Made by a program: the position numbers and the translations under genes
Assembly (NCBI GenBank): GCA_902783535.1
Contig: CACZRJ010000224.1
Span: 1-12,027, forward strand
DNA length: 12,027 nucleotides
DNA from: an uncultured Ruminococcus sp.
Lineage (GTDB): Bacteria; Bacillota; Clostridia; Oscillospirales; CAG-382
Direction: 5' to 3'
The notes under the pieces: generated by a model
Seen by the model: the letters and a program-made list of their open reading frames with translations, nothing else
Told to the model about the DNA's origin: nothing
Databases searched by the model: none
Part shown: one piece after another, positions 1 through 9,162 of the stretch
How positions within the stretch are numbered: the stretch's first letter is position 1
Layout: every line of letters begins with the position of its first letter

Positions 1-981
<981 letters not shown>

Positions 982-1003
982 GCGAAAAAGTCATCCGAAA
1001 TAC

Positions 1004-1040
1004 AAAAAATGCGCGGACCGGAAGCGGTCCGCGCGTTTTG
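1004..1040. terminator. Bidirectional rho-independent terminator between pyrG and the operon
   Basis: A perfect 10-bp stem, GCGCGGACCG (1011-1020) and CGGTCCGCGC (1025-1034), encloses a GAAG loop. It is followed by a T-run at 1036-1039 on the plus strand. An A-run at 1004-1009 on the other side acts as the U-tract for minus-strand transcripts. The convergent genes pyrG (ends 981) and the dehydratase (ends 1049) therefore share this terminator. Confidence 0.9.
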
Positions 1041-1048
1041 TCAAAAGA

Positions 1049-2209
1049 TCAGAAATAGAATGCGGTCTCAGGCGGACGAATGTCCGTCAGAGCGCCGGTG
1101 TAGTGGCGCAGGCTGTGCGGCTGATAGGGATGCTCCGCGCACGCTTTTTCGTTCAGCGTGATGCCCAGACCCGGTTTCGACGGGATCTCGATCCGGCCGT
1201 TTCTGCTTCGCAGGCATTCGTCCGTGATGTCCGCGCGGTAGACGACGTCGCTGTACATGATCTCCAGAATGCTGAAGTTCTGGCAGCAGGCCGCAAGCTG
1301 CAGCGTCGCTGCGTTCGCGACCGGTCCGGACGGATTGTGCGGAGCGAACGGGATATAGTCCGCTTCGGCGAGCGAAGCGATCTTCTTCAGCTCCATGATC
1401 CCGCCGGCGTGGGAAACGTCCGGCTGGATATAGTCGACGGCCTTCCTGTCGAGCAGGTCGCGGAAGGGACGCAGTCCGTACAGGCGCTCTCCGGCGGAGA
1501 TCGCGACGGGGGACTGGTCCTTCACGCGCTTCAGCGCTTCGATATTGTCCGGCGGCGTCGGCTCTTCGAAGAAGAGCGGCTTGAACTGCGCGAGTTCCTT
1601 CGCGATCCGGACGGAAGTGGGGATGTCGAACCGGCCGTGCCCTTCGATCAGAAGGTCGACCGACGGTCCGACGGCCTTCCGGACTTCGTCGACGCATTCC
1701 AGTGCTTTCGTCAGATCGGCGTTGGAGATCTCGAGGAAACTCTTCCCGAACGGGTCCCATTTCATCGCGGTCACGCCGCGTTTGACGGCTTCCGCCGCCT
1801 TCCGGCCGAATTCCTCAGGCGTTTTCGCTCCGGAGAACCAGCCGTTGACATAGATGCGGACGTCGTCGCGCATCCGGCCGCCGAGCAGTTCGTAAACGGG
1901 AACGCCGAGCGCTTTTCCCTTGATGTCCCAGAGCGCGCATTCGATGCCGGACAGCGCGGACATCAGCACCGCGCCGCCGCGCCAGTAGGCGTCCCGGTAA
2001 AGGTCGTGCGTCAGCTGCTCGATGCGGAAAGGATCCTTTCCGACGAGCGCCTCCTTCGCGTGCTCGACCGCGCCTGTCAGCGCTTTCTCCTTGTATTCCA
2101 GCGTCGCTTCGCCGACGCCGTCGATGCCTTCGTCGGTATAGACCTTGATGAATACCCAGTTCGTGCGGAAGCAGTCCACGACGAACGTCTTGACGTCTGT
2201 GATCTTCAT
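1049..2209 (-). CDS. Enolase-superfamily sugar-acid dehydratase (gluconate/galactonate dehydratase-like)
   Basis: The 386-residue protein has the mandelate racemase/muconate lactonizing enzyme layout: an N-terminal capping domain (about 1-125) and a TIM barrel. Predicted metal ligands are Glu189 (in EGHGRF), Glu215 (FFEEP) and Glu241 (SAGERL). Candidate catalytic bases are His191 and His291 (APHNP). Spacing of these residues (2, 26, 52, 102) is the same as I recall for E. coli galactonate dehydratase, but the first ligand is Glu instead of Asp, with KWDPFG at 150-155. I recall the same pair in archaeal gluconate dehydratases. The expected reaction is aldonate to 2-keto-3-deoxyaldonate plus water, which fits KdgK and Eda in the same operon. 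It is the last gene of the operon. Its ATG overlaps the stop of the preceding MBL-fold gene as ATGA (2206-2209), with an AAGGA-type site upstream. The exact sugar acid cannot be read from the sequence. Confidence 0.88.
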   Translation of the reverse strand: MKITDVKTFVVDCFRTNWVFIKVYTDEGIDGVGEATLEYKEKALTGAVEHAKEALVGKDPFRIEQLTHDLYRDAYWRGGAVLMSALSGIECALWDIKGKALGVPVYELLGGRMRDDVRIYVNGWFSGAKTPEEFGRKAAEAVKRGVTAMKWDPFGKSFLEISNADLTKALECVDEVRKAVGPSVDLLIEGHGRFDIPTSVRIAKELAQFKPLFFEEPTPPDNIEALKRVKDQSPVAISAGERLYGLRPFRDLLDRKAVDYIQPDVSHAGGIMELKKIASLAEADYIPFAPHNPSGPVANAATLQLAACCQNFSILEIMYSDVVYRADITDECLRSRNGRIEIPSKPGLGITLNEKACAEHPYQPHSLRHYTGALTDIRPPETAFYF

Positions 2210-2898
2210 GATGTTTTTCCTTTCCCGATCTCGTAAGGAACGAAGTCTTCCATGACAAAGCGGTTTTCGTACGCGAAAACGTCCGGCTTCAGGTCGTCCA
2301 TCATGCCGTAATGAACGGGTATCGCGTGCCTCGCTTTCAGGATCCGCGCCAGACGCGCGGCGTCGGAAGCGTTCATGTTGTTGCCGCGCCCGTTGACGGG
2401 CAGAAATAGGAAATCGACGGTTCCGAAGGGCACTTTCAGCTCCGGATCCAGCAGCGTGTCTCCGGTGACGACGAGATTAGCTTCGTCCGTTTCGAGGGCG
2501 AATCCGACCGCGTACGGGTCCGAGTGACGCGCGGTCAGGGCGGTGATCGAAAAACCTTTTTCCGTCCATACGACGCCCGGAGAGACGAGCACGAGATTGT
2601 TCTTTTTCATTTCCTGTTCCCGGACGAGGCGCTCCCACACGCTGCGTGGAGACAGGACGGTGACGTCCGATCTTCCGCCGGCCAGCCGGCGAACGGTCTC
2701 GGGATCGTAGTGATCGATGTGGTCGTGGGTCAGGAGCAGGAGATCCGGCCGGAGATCCCAGACGGCGTCCGGCACACTAAATTTGCGGTGAACGCCGGAA
2801 TCCGGGAACGCGCTGTCCGTGAAATACGGATCGATCAGGACCAGCGCGGTGTCTGTCTGAACGGCAAGCCCTGCCTGCCCGAGCCGCGTGACGATCAT
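2206..2898 (-). CDS. Metallo-beta-lactamase-fold hydrolase, UlaG-like
   Basis: The 230-residue protein is a small metallo-hydrolase. The diagnostic metal-binding motif HDHIDH lies at 58-63. Further predicted ligands are His125 (ARHSD), Asp147 (GDT) and His196 (PVHYG). The early LIDPYF segment is typical of the UlaG/UPF0173-like branch of the fold, which includes ascorbate-6-phosphate lactonase. No signal peptide is visible, so it is cytoplasmic. It sits between the SDR gene and the dehydratase gene and is joined to both by ATGA start/stop overlaps (2895-2898 and 2206-2209), which implies translational coupling and matched amounts of the three proteins. A lactonase acting between a sugar dehydrogenase and an aldonate dehydratase is the role I infer. 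The fold alone allows other hydrolase functions. Confidence 0.85.
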   Translation of the reverse strand: MIVTRLGQAGLAVQTDTALVLIDPYFTDSAFPDSGVHRKFSVPDAVWDLRPDLLLLTHDHIDHYDPETVRRLAGGRSDVTVLSPRSVWERLVREQEMKKNNLVLVSPGVVWTEKGFSITALTARHSDPYAVGFALETDEANLVVTGDTLLDPELKVPFGTVDFLFLPVNGRGNNMNASDAARLARILKARHAIPVHYGMMDDLKPDVFAYENRFVMEDFVPYEIGKGKTS

Positions 2899-3647
2899 CT
2901 GAAATTCGCCCCGCCGTTGACGTCGAGGGTCGCGCCGGTCACGTAGGACGCTTCGTCGCTCGCGAGATAGACCGCGGCCGCGCCGACGTCCTCGGGACGC
3001 CCGAGTCCGAGCGGGATGCCCGCGCCGAGTTCCTTCACCCCTTCTTCGCCGTGCGTCTTCAGGAGCAGTTCGGTCAGGATGAGTCCCGGAGCGATCGCGT
3101 TGACGGTGATGTTCAGCGGCGCGCCGGTCCTCGCCATGGATTTCACGATGCCGATCTGTCCGGCTTTCGTCGCCGCGTAGTGGATGTGTCCGAACAGGGC
3201 GCCGCGCTCCGCCACGACGGAAGAGATGAAGATGATCCTTCCGTATTTCTGGTCGCGCATCATTTCCATCGCCTGCTTGCTGCAGAGCATGCCGCTGGTC
3301 AGGTTCGTCCGGATGATGCGATCCCAGTCTTCCTTGGTCATTTCGAAAACGTCCTTGTCCTGGGAGGTCCCGGCGCAGTTGACCAGGATGTCCAGCCGCC
3401 CGAATTCCTTCCGGATCCGGTCGAACATGGCGAGGACCTGATCCTCTTCGCCGACGTCCGCCTGCATGACGGCGGCTCTGCCGCCGTTCGCGCGGATCTC
3501 CTCCGCGGTCTTTTCCGCCGCGCCGACGCTGTTCGCGCAGTTCACGATGACGGTCGCGCCCTGTTTCGCAAACGCGAGAGCGATGCCTTTTCCGATGCCT
3601 CTGGACGATCCCGTCACAAGGGCGATCTTTCCTGTCAGATCAAACAT
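2895..3647 (-). CDS. SDR-family sugar/3-oxoacyl-type dehydrogenase
   Basis: This 250-residue classical short-chain dehydrogenase/reductase is an NAD(P)-dependent oxidoreductase. It shows the nucleotide-binding TGSSRGIG at 12-19, NCAG at 90-93, Asn115, Ser142/143, and the catalytic YAATK with Tyr157 and Lys161. The C-terminal GRPEDVG and TGATLDVNGG segments are also family-typical. I chose the ATG at 3647 because AGGAGG (3655-3660) lies 7 bases upstream and family homology begins there. The frame stays open to about 4325, but that part is antisense to the glycosidase gene. The start lies 13 nt inside the end of the glycosidase gene. The sequence resembles FabG-like and KduD-like enzymes. In this operon a sugar or sugar-acid dehydrogenase is more likely than a fatty-acid enzyme, since no fatty-acid genes are near. 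Confidence 0.88.
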   Translation of the reverse strand: MFDLTGKIALVTGSSRGIGKGIALAFAKQGATVIVNCANSVGAAEKTAEEIRANGGRAAVMQADVGEEDQVLAMFDRIRKEFGRLDILVNCAGTSQDKDVFEMTKEDWDRIIRTNLTSGMLCSKQAMEMMRDQKYGRIIFISSVVAERGALFGHIHYAATKAGQIGIVKSMARTGAPLNITVNAIAPGLILTELLLKTHGEEGVKELGAGIPLGLGRPEDVGAAAVYLASDEASYVTGATLDVNGGANFR

Positions 3648-5647
3648 ACCTTTACCTCCTGGGGCTTCATTGCAATTTTGGTTTCGCGTTTTCCGCCATC
3701 CGCCGGATCGCGGCAGACGGCCGTGAAGGAAGTGTCTTTTTCCGAATTGTTCCAGAGCGCGAGGATCTTCCCGGATCCGTCCGCGTTCTCGAAGACGCCG
3801 TATCCGATCTGCGAAGGCGGTTCCGGATGCTCCTCGTAAACGTATCTTCCTTCGTAGAACCAGGCGCCGTATTGTTCTTTCAGCGCGAGGATGCGCCTGA
3901 TTTTTTCCGCCAGGTCCGGGAGCTCGCTCAATTGCGTCCGCCCGCGCCAGGGGGAGACGTCCAGCCGGTACCCGCGCACGAACGCGTGCCCGAGCGCGGC
4001 GTCCGTACCTTCCTTGTCGTCGTGGACGAACCGGTCGGTCTGGATGATCTCGGGGAAGGTGCGCTGGAACATCTGCGGGAAACAGCCCGGAACGTAGACC
4101 GCGCCGGTCTGGATGCCGTGGATGTAGTGGACGTAGGGAAGGATCATGTCGTTGACCATCTCGGTCCCGATCGCCTTTCCTTCCGGACACGCGGCGTACA
4201 TCCTTTTGAACGCCTCCACGCGCCATTCTTCGCAGGCATCCGCCCGCGCCCCGTGAAAATGTGATTCGTTGAAGCAGGGGAGCGGCGCGGCGCCGCCGAT
4301 CTGGTCGAAGAAGGCGGAATCGCATCCGTAGTCGAATTTCATTTTCTCATGCGAGAGCAGGAGATCCTGCCACTCTTCGTTCGCCGGACAGGCGGTCACG
4401 AAGGATTTGTATCCGAACGCGCGCAGTGTGAGCCCGTCGTTCCCGAACCGGTAGTGGTCGCGGTAGTCGTTTCCGTCGATGTCGATCCTGCAGACGCGTT
4501 TGCCGACGGCCCTGTAATAGTCGGTGTTGACGTCGATCAGCTGGCCGTTCGTGTACAGGGCGACATATCCGCCCAATTCGCGGATCTCGCGGATCGCCTT
4601 CCGCAGTTCTTCTTCTCCGCCGAGGCCGTCGTCAGGCTCGTAGACCGGATACCCGTTGTCGAACCGTCCCTTCCACCATCCGAAGACCATCAGCATGTTG
4701 AGCCCGTATTTCGCGCCGTTCCTGTAGACCTCGGGAAGGTCCGCGTACCGGAACAGGATCTCGCCGAACTGGTGGCGGAGGATGATCCGCTGCCACCCGG
4801 TGATCTTTTTCACCCAGTCCGGGACGGCCGGGGGCCTGTACCATGTCTTCCGCGCGTATCCGCCGTAGATGTCCGAGCCCGCGGTCCAGTCTCCTTCGCA
4901 GAGCGCGAGGAAGCAGTCGCTGACGGGTACGGTCTCGCCCGGTTTGACGAACGGGTACTGGGAGATCGCGAGCAGCAGGCGCGGGTCGGCGTTCCGCGGG
5001 GACACGCCCGCGTCGAGCGAGCAGATGTGCAGAACGGGACTGTGGCGGCCGAGATAGAGGAACCGGTTTCCGGTCTGGAGGCCGAACCAGCTCATCGCGG
5101 CGTCTCCCGGATAGCGCATGGAATTCCATACGACGTGATTGTCCGAAGCGATGTATTCGGTGTGGCAGACGCGTTTGATCCGGTTCCAGGGATCGGGCGT
5201 CTTCCAGCCGAGTCCGTTCATCTGATACAGAACGTCGGACCCGTTGTCTTCTCCGCATCCGTGCGACAGGTCCATCAGGGGCATCTGCAGTTCGTTGATC
5301 CGGACGGACGATTCCGGGCCGTTTTCGAAAGACGCGCTGAAAAGGAATCCGGGGCGCACCGAAGTTTCGGCTCTGACGGTCAGCGTCAGACGCACGGAAA
5401 AAGAGCGCCCGCCGTCGGAAACCAGCCGGTCGTAGACGACCGTCAGGACGTTTCCCTGAAGGACCGCGCGCCCGTTCTGGCGGGATGACCGCACGGTCAT
5501 CTCGCGCTCGTACCCGTCGTCGGCGTAACAGCGCCAGAAATCCGCGTCCGGGCTCTCCCGCAGGCAGGTGCCCGGGGATGTCCATCCGACGCGGTTTCCG
5601 TTTTCCGAGAGATGAAATGTCAGAGGTCCGGATGTCAGAGAAAGCAT
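3635..5647 (-). CDS. Large putative TIM-barrel glycoside hydrolase (DUF6259-like)
   Basis: The 670-residue protein has no signal peptide or membrane segment. The N-terminal third (about 1-270) looks beta-rich, as in the beta-sandwich domain of many glycosidases. The middle (about 285-520) looks like a TIM barrel: FGWWKGRFDNGYP at 332-344, LYTNGQ near 374-379, GCDSAFFDQIG at 441-451 and GTEMVND at 494-500. A C-terminal beta domain follows. Asp443 or Asp448 and Glu496 are candidate catalytic acids by position and context; this is inference. From memory the architecture matches DUF6259-type proteins that sit in carbohydrate-use loci, but I cannot name a characterised activity. The start is separated by 16 nt from the end of kdgK, with GGGAGG upstream. 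A cytoplasmic location implies action on small imported oligosaccharides or glycosides. It probably supplies the sugar that the rest of the operon degrades. Confidence 0.72.
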   Translation of the reverse strand: MLSLTSGPLTFHLSENGNRVGWTSPGTCLRESPDADFWRCYADDGYEREMTVRSSRQNGRAVLQGNVLTVVYDRLVSDGGRSFSVRLTLTVRAETSVRPGFLFSASFENGPESSVRINELQMPLMDLSHGCGEDNGSDVLYQMNGLGWKTPDPWNRIKRVCHTEYIASDNHVVWNSMRYPGDAAMSWFGLQTGNRFLYLGRHSPVLHICSLDAGVSPRNADPRLLLAISQYPFVKPGETVPVSDCFLALCEGDWTAGSDIYGGYARKTWYRPPAVPDWVKKITGWQRIILRHQFGEILFRYADLPEVYRNGAKYGLNMLMVFGWWKGRFDNGYPVYEPDDGLGGEEELRKAIREIRELGGYVALYTNGQLIDVNTDYYRAVGKRVCRIDIDGNDYRDHYRFGNDGLTLRAFGYKSFVTACPANEEWQDLLLSHEKMKFDYGCDSAFFDQIGGAAPLPCFNESHFHGARADACEEWRVEAFKRMYAACPEGKAIGTEMVNDMILPYVHYIHGIQTGAVYVPGCFPQMFQRTFPEIIQTDRFVHDDKEGTDAALGHAFVRGYRLDVSPWRGRTQLSELPDLAEKIRRILALKEQYGAWFYEGRYVYEEHPEPPSQIGYGVFENADGSGKILALWNNSEKDTSFTAVCRDPADGGKRETKIAMKPQEVKVCLI

Positions 5648-5663
5648 GCCCGTCTGTGCCTCC

Positions 5664-6686
5664 CTACCTCTGGACGCGGCCGCTTCCGCCGCCGGAAGCC
5701 AGCGCTCTGACTTCCTGAACGGAGACCATGTTGTAGTCGCCTTCCACGGAATGCTTGAGACAGGAGGCCGCGACCGCGAAATCCACGGACGTCTGCGGGT
5801 CGTCTCCGCTGACCATGGAATAGATGAGGCCGGCGCCGAAACTGTCGCCGCCGCCGACGCGGTCGACGATATGGATGTCGTATTTTTTCGAGAAATACGC
5901 GTTCCCGCCGGTATACAGGAGTGCGCTCCATCGGTTGTCGTTCGCGGACAGGCTCTCGCGGAGCGTGATCGCGACGGCTTTGAATCCGAATCTGTCCGTC
6001 AGACGGGACGCGACTTCGATGTAACCTTCCTTGCTAAGCCTTCCGCTTTCGATGTCGGAATCGGCCGATTCGATGCCGAAGACGTCTTTCGCGTCCTCTT
6101 CGTTCGCGATGCAGACGTCGACGTATTTGCAGAGTTCTGTCATGACCTGTCCCGCTTTCTCGCGCGTCCATAGTTTTTTGCGGTAGTTCAGGTCCGTGGA
6201 GACGGTGACGCCTTTCTCCCGCGCGGCTTTGCAGGCCCGCAGGGCGGTTTCCGCGCAGTTGTTGGAGAGGGCGGGCGTGATCCCGGTGACGTGAAGCCAG
6301 AAAGCGCCTTCCAGGATCCGTTCCCAGTCGTATTCCGACGGTTCCGACCCGGCGAAGGAGGATCCGGCGCGGTCGTAAATGACCTTGCTCGGACGCTGGC
6401 TCGCGCCCTTTTCGCAATAATAGATGCCGACGCGGCTGCCGCCGCGGCGGATCTCGGACGTATCGACGCCGAATTTCCGCAGGGAATTGACCGCCGCCTG
6501 TCCGATCTCGTGGGATGGCAGTTTCGTGACGAAGACAGCCTGTTCGCCGAAATTCGCCAGGCTGACGGCGACGTTCGCCTCGGCCCCGCCGAACGTGGAT
6601 TCCAGTTTTTCCGCCTGGACGAAGCGGAGGTATCCCTCCGGCGCCAGACGCAGCATCAGTTCTCCGAGCGTTACGATTTTATGCAT
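5664..6686 (-). CDS. kdgK: 2-keto-3-deoxygluconate kinase, PfkB family
   Basis: The 340-residue protein is a PfkB/ribokinase-family sugar kinase. Signatures are GELMLRLAP near the N-terminus, the FGGAEANVA substrate-side motif at 32-40, STDLNYR at 163-169, and the C-terminal DRVGGGDSFGAG at 275-286 with catalytic base Asp281. The expected reaction is ATP-dependent phosphorylation of 2-keto-3-deoxygluconate (or the galacto epimer) to KDPG. That assignment rests on family resemblance together with adjacent eda and the downstream sugar-acid dehydratase. The ATG at 6686 lies 16 nt inside the end of eda, with a GGTGG site upstream. A ribokinase-like sugar specificity cannot be fully excluded from motifs alone, but the context makes KDG by far the best guess. 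Confidence 0.9.
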   Translation of the reverse strand: MHKIVTLGELMLRLAPEGYLRFVQAEKLESTFGGAEANVAVSLANFGEQAVFVTKLPSHEIGQAAVNSLRKFGVDTSEIRRGGSRVGIYYCEKGASQRPSKVIYDRAGSSFAGSEPSEYDWERILEGAFWLHVTGITPALSNNCAETALRACKAAREKGVTVSTDLNYRKKLWTREKAGQVMTELCKYVDVCIANEEDAKDVFGIESADSDIESGRLSKEGYIEVASRLTDRFGFKAVAITLRESLSANDNRWSALLYTGGNAYFSKKYDIHIVDRVGGGDSFGAGLIYSMVSGDDPQTSVDFAVAASCLKHSVEGDYNMVSVQEVRALASGGGSGRVQR

Positions 6687-7285
6687 TTCAGTTTTTCCAC
6701 CAGCGCGGCGGTGTTCGCTCTGATGTCTCCTTTCAGAAGGAATGTGCCTCCGACGGCCTGCACTTTGTCAAAAGAAAGATATTCTTCGAGGTTGGACAGA
6801 TCCACGCCGCCGGTCGGAACGAATCTGACCTGCGGGAACGGCGCGGACAGGGCGCGGACGGCGTTCAGACCGCCGTAGACGTTGGCGGGGAAGAACTTCA
6901 GCACGGTCAGTCCGAGCGAAATTGCTTTCATGATCTCCGTCGGCGTGACGCATCCGGGAATGTACGGGATCCCGTTTCCGCGGCAGACCCGCGCGGTCTC
7001 CTCGTCCAGCCCGGGGGAAACGATGAATTTCGCTCCGGCGCCGATCGCCTTGAGACACTGCTCCGCGTTGACGACCGTGCCTGCGCCGATGCACATGTCA
7101 GGGAAGGCTTTTACGCCCGTCCGGATCGCCTCTTCGGCGCACTGCGTCCGGAAAGTGATCTCCGCGACCGGGAGTCCGCCGTCGCGGAGAGAAGCCAGCG
7201 TGGGGATCGCGTCTTCGATCCGCTTGATCGTGACGACGGGAATGAAACGGAAGCTTTCCACGCCGGGATGTTCAGTCACTGCCAT
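6671..7285 (-). CDS. eda: KDPG/KHG aldolase
   Basis: The 204-residue protein is the class I aldolase that cleaves 2-keto-3-deoxy-6-phosphogluconate into pyruvate and glyceraldehyde 3-phosphate, the last step of Entner-Doudoroff-type and uronate pathways. Visible motifs in order are AEITFRT at 41-47 (Glu42 and Arg46 at the active site), GAGTV at 67-71, FIVSPGL near 87-93, PGCVTPTE at 110-117, the Schiff-base lysine Lys130 in LKFFPA, and the phosphate-binding PTGG at 157-160. Length is normal for the family. The ATG at 7285 follows a GAGGAG site 5 nt upstream. The stop of the preceding Na/Pi transporter lies only 9 nt before the start, so the two are probably on one transcript. It overlaps kdgK by 16 nt. 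Confidence 0.95.
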   Translation of the reverse strand: MAVTEHPGVESFRFIPVVTIKRIEDAIPTLASLRDGGLPVAEITFRTQCAEEAIRTGVKAFPDMCIGAGTVVNAEQCLKAIGAGAKFIVSPGLDEETARVCRGNGIPYIPGCVTPTEIMKAISLGLTVLKFFPANVYGGLNAVRALSAPFPQVRFVPTGGVDLSNLEEYLSFDKVQAVGGTFLLKGDIRANTAALVEKLKCIKS

Positions 7286-7294
7286 AAGCTCTCC

Positions 7295-9094
7295 TCAGTT
7301 CTTTCCTTCCGCGACGCCCGCGGGCGTGCCCGCCTGGCTGGCCGGAATGAAGTATTTTTCCGCGTATCCGGCGTAGGCGGACTGGTAGGTCTCGCTCTGC
7401 GTCCGGACGGCGCTCAGATAACGGTGCATGTCCATTTCGTCGTGCCTGGTTTCCAGAATGCATCCGGCGATGTTGGAACAGTGGTCGGAAACGCGCTCCA
7501 GATTGGTGAGGATGTCCGACAGGACGAATCCGTGCTCGAGCGTGCACTCGCTCTTCTGGAGCCGGATGGTGTGGTTCAGGCGGATCCGCTCGCGGCAGAG
7601 GTCGATGACCTGTTCCAGCGGCTCCACGAGCTCTGCGTCTTCTCCGCTGTTTTCCAGAAAGGATTTAAGGGTCAGCGCAAGGATGTCGTCGACGGCCTGC
7701 TCCAGGACCGCGAGTTCTTTCCGCGCGTCGGAAGAAAACTTGATGTTCTTGTCGCGGATCTCTTCCGCGGATTCGACGAGGTTGACGGAGTGGTCGGAGA
7801 TCCGCTCGAAGTCTCCGATCAGACGGAGCAGCATGGCGGCTTCCGCGCCCGCCTTCTCGTTGATCGGCTGCGCGGAGATCTTGATCAGATAGGAGCCGGC
7901 GTGGTCTTCGTACTGGTCGATCAGATCCTCCTGCTCCCGAATCTTCTGCGCGGTCTGCGCGTCATAGGAGAACAGGATCCCGATGGCTTTGTGCATGCAG
8001 TCGACGGCTTTTTCGGCCATTTCCTTGACAACGTTCTCGCAGTTCGCAAGCGCGAGTTCCGGCGTGGTCAGCATGTGGTCGTCCAGGCTGCGGAAGGGGC
8101 TGTCCTCGTTTTTTCCGCGCTTCCCGCGGGTAACCAACCCGGTCAGTTTGATCAGCGGCTTCGAGAAGGGGAGCGCCAGGAGCGCGGCCGCGAGGTTGAT
8201 CAGCGTATGGATCAGCGCGATATCGGTAATGCTCGTCGCCTGGCTCAGAATGGGCAGGGCGAACACGGCGACGGCGAGATAGAAGAGTAGAACGACGGCC
8301 GTCTTGAAAATCAGATTGAAAGTCAGATGGATCAGGGCTGCGCGCTTCGCGTCGCGCGGAGCGCCGATGGACGCGATCATGGCAGTGACGCAGGCGCCGA
8401 AGTTCTGGCCGAGGATCACGGGAACGGCGATGCCGAACGTTATCTTTCCGGTCACGGACAGCGCCTGAAGGATACCGACGGAGGCGGAAGAAGACTGTAT
8501 GATGGCGGTCAGGCCTGTTCCGACCAGCACGCCGAGGACGGGGTTGGTGAAGGCGGTCATGGCGGATGCGAATCCTTCCGATTCGCTCAGGCCGGAAACG
8601 GCGCCGGACATCGCGGAGATGCCGAACATCAGAACGGCGAACCCGAGGAGGACCATTCCGATCTCATTGCGCTTGCGCCGCTTGCTGAAAATGACGAGGA
8701 CGATGCCGATCAGCGCCAGGACAGGGGTGAAGGACGTCGGTTTCAGAAAACGGATCCAGACGACGTCCGAGTCGATCCCGGACAGCGAAATGATCCACGC
8801 GGTGATCGTGGTACCGACGTTCGCGCCGAGGACGATGCCGAAAGACTGCTGCAGCGTCAGCATGCCGGCGCTCACAAAACCGACGACCATCGCCGTTGTC
8901 GCGGAGGACGACTGGATGACGACAGTCACCATCATTCCGAAAAGGAATCCGCGGATCGGCGTTCCGGCGAACTTCAAAAGCAGAGCGCTCATTTTCCGGC
9001 CGGCGCACTGTTCCAGGTTGGTGCTCATCAGGCGCATGCCGAGCAGGAACATGCACAGTCCGCCGATCATTGCCAAAATATCAAAAATATCCAA
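7295..9094 (-). CDS. Na/Pi cotransporter family protein with C-terminal PhoU-like domain
   Basis: The protein belongs to the NptA/PF02690 sodium-phosphate cotransporter family. Two inverted repeats each carry the hallmark QSSSA motif (IQSSSATTAM and IQSSSASVGI), with GANVGTT and GQNFGA between many hydrophobic membrane segments. The C-terminal part (from about residue 350) is helical and PhoU-like, with two E-R-x-S-D-H metal-type motifs. The likely role is sodium-coupled phosphate uptake at the membrane, possibly regulated by its PhoU tail. I prefer the TTG at 9094 (599 residues, beginning MDIFDILAMIGGL as in relatives) because AGAGGA lies 8-10 nt upstream. An in-frame ATG at 9139 would add 15 hydrophilic residues but would start only about 17 nt after the predicted transcription start. 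It is the first gene of the sugar-acid operon. Export of phosphate or transport of another anion is possible. Confidence 0.9.
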   Translation of the reverse strand: MDIFDILAMIGGLCMFLLGMRLMSTNLEQCAGRKMSALLLKFAGTPIRGFLFGMMVTVVIQSSSATTAMVVGFVSAGMLTLQQSFGIVLGANVGTTITAWIISLSGIDSDVVWIRFLKPTSFTPVLALIGIVLVIFSKRRKRNEIGMVLLGFAVLMFGISAMSGAVSGLSESEGFASAMTAFTNPVLGVLVGTGLTAIIQSSSASVGILQALSVTGKITFGIAVPVILGQNFGACVTAMIASIGAPRDAKRAALIHLTFNLIFKTAVVLLFYLAVAVFALPILSQATSITDIALIHTLINLAAALLALPFSKPLIKLTGLVTRGKRGKNEDSPFRSLDDHMLTTPELALANCENVVKEMAEKAVDCMHKAIGILFSYDAQTAQKIREQEDLIDQYEDHAGSYLIKISAQPINEKAGAEAAMLLRLIGDFERISDHSVNLVESAEEIRDKNIKFSSDARKELAVLEQAVDDILALTLKSFLENSGEDAELVEPLEQVIDLCRERIRLNHTIRLQKSECTLEHGFVLSDILTNLERVSDHCSNIAGCILETRHDEMDMHRYLSAVRTQSETYQSAYAGYAEKYFIPASQAGTPAGVAEGKN

Positions 9095-9162
9095 GTCTTC
9101 ACTTCCTCTGTCCGGTGATTCGAAACGGAAATCGGGCATTTGCCCAATCTCTTCCAACTATC

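Noticed and set aside
3648..4325. Upstream extension of the SDR frame
   Set aside because: Homology and the AGGAGG ribosome site start at 3647; the extension is an arginine-rich shadow inside the glycosidase gene.
4349..5488. 379-codon open frame on the plus strand
   Set aside because: Antisense of the glycosidase gene, with V/P/E/R-rich nonsense composition and no ribosome site.
9095..9157. Longer start of the Na/Pi transporter at TTG 9157
   Set aside because: It coincides with the predicted transcription start and has no ribosome site; relatives begin at about the MDIF position.
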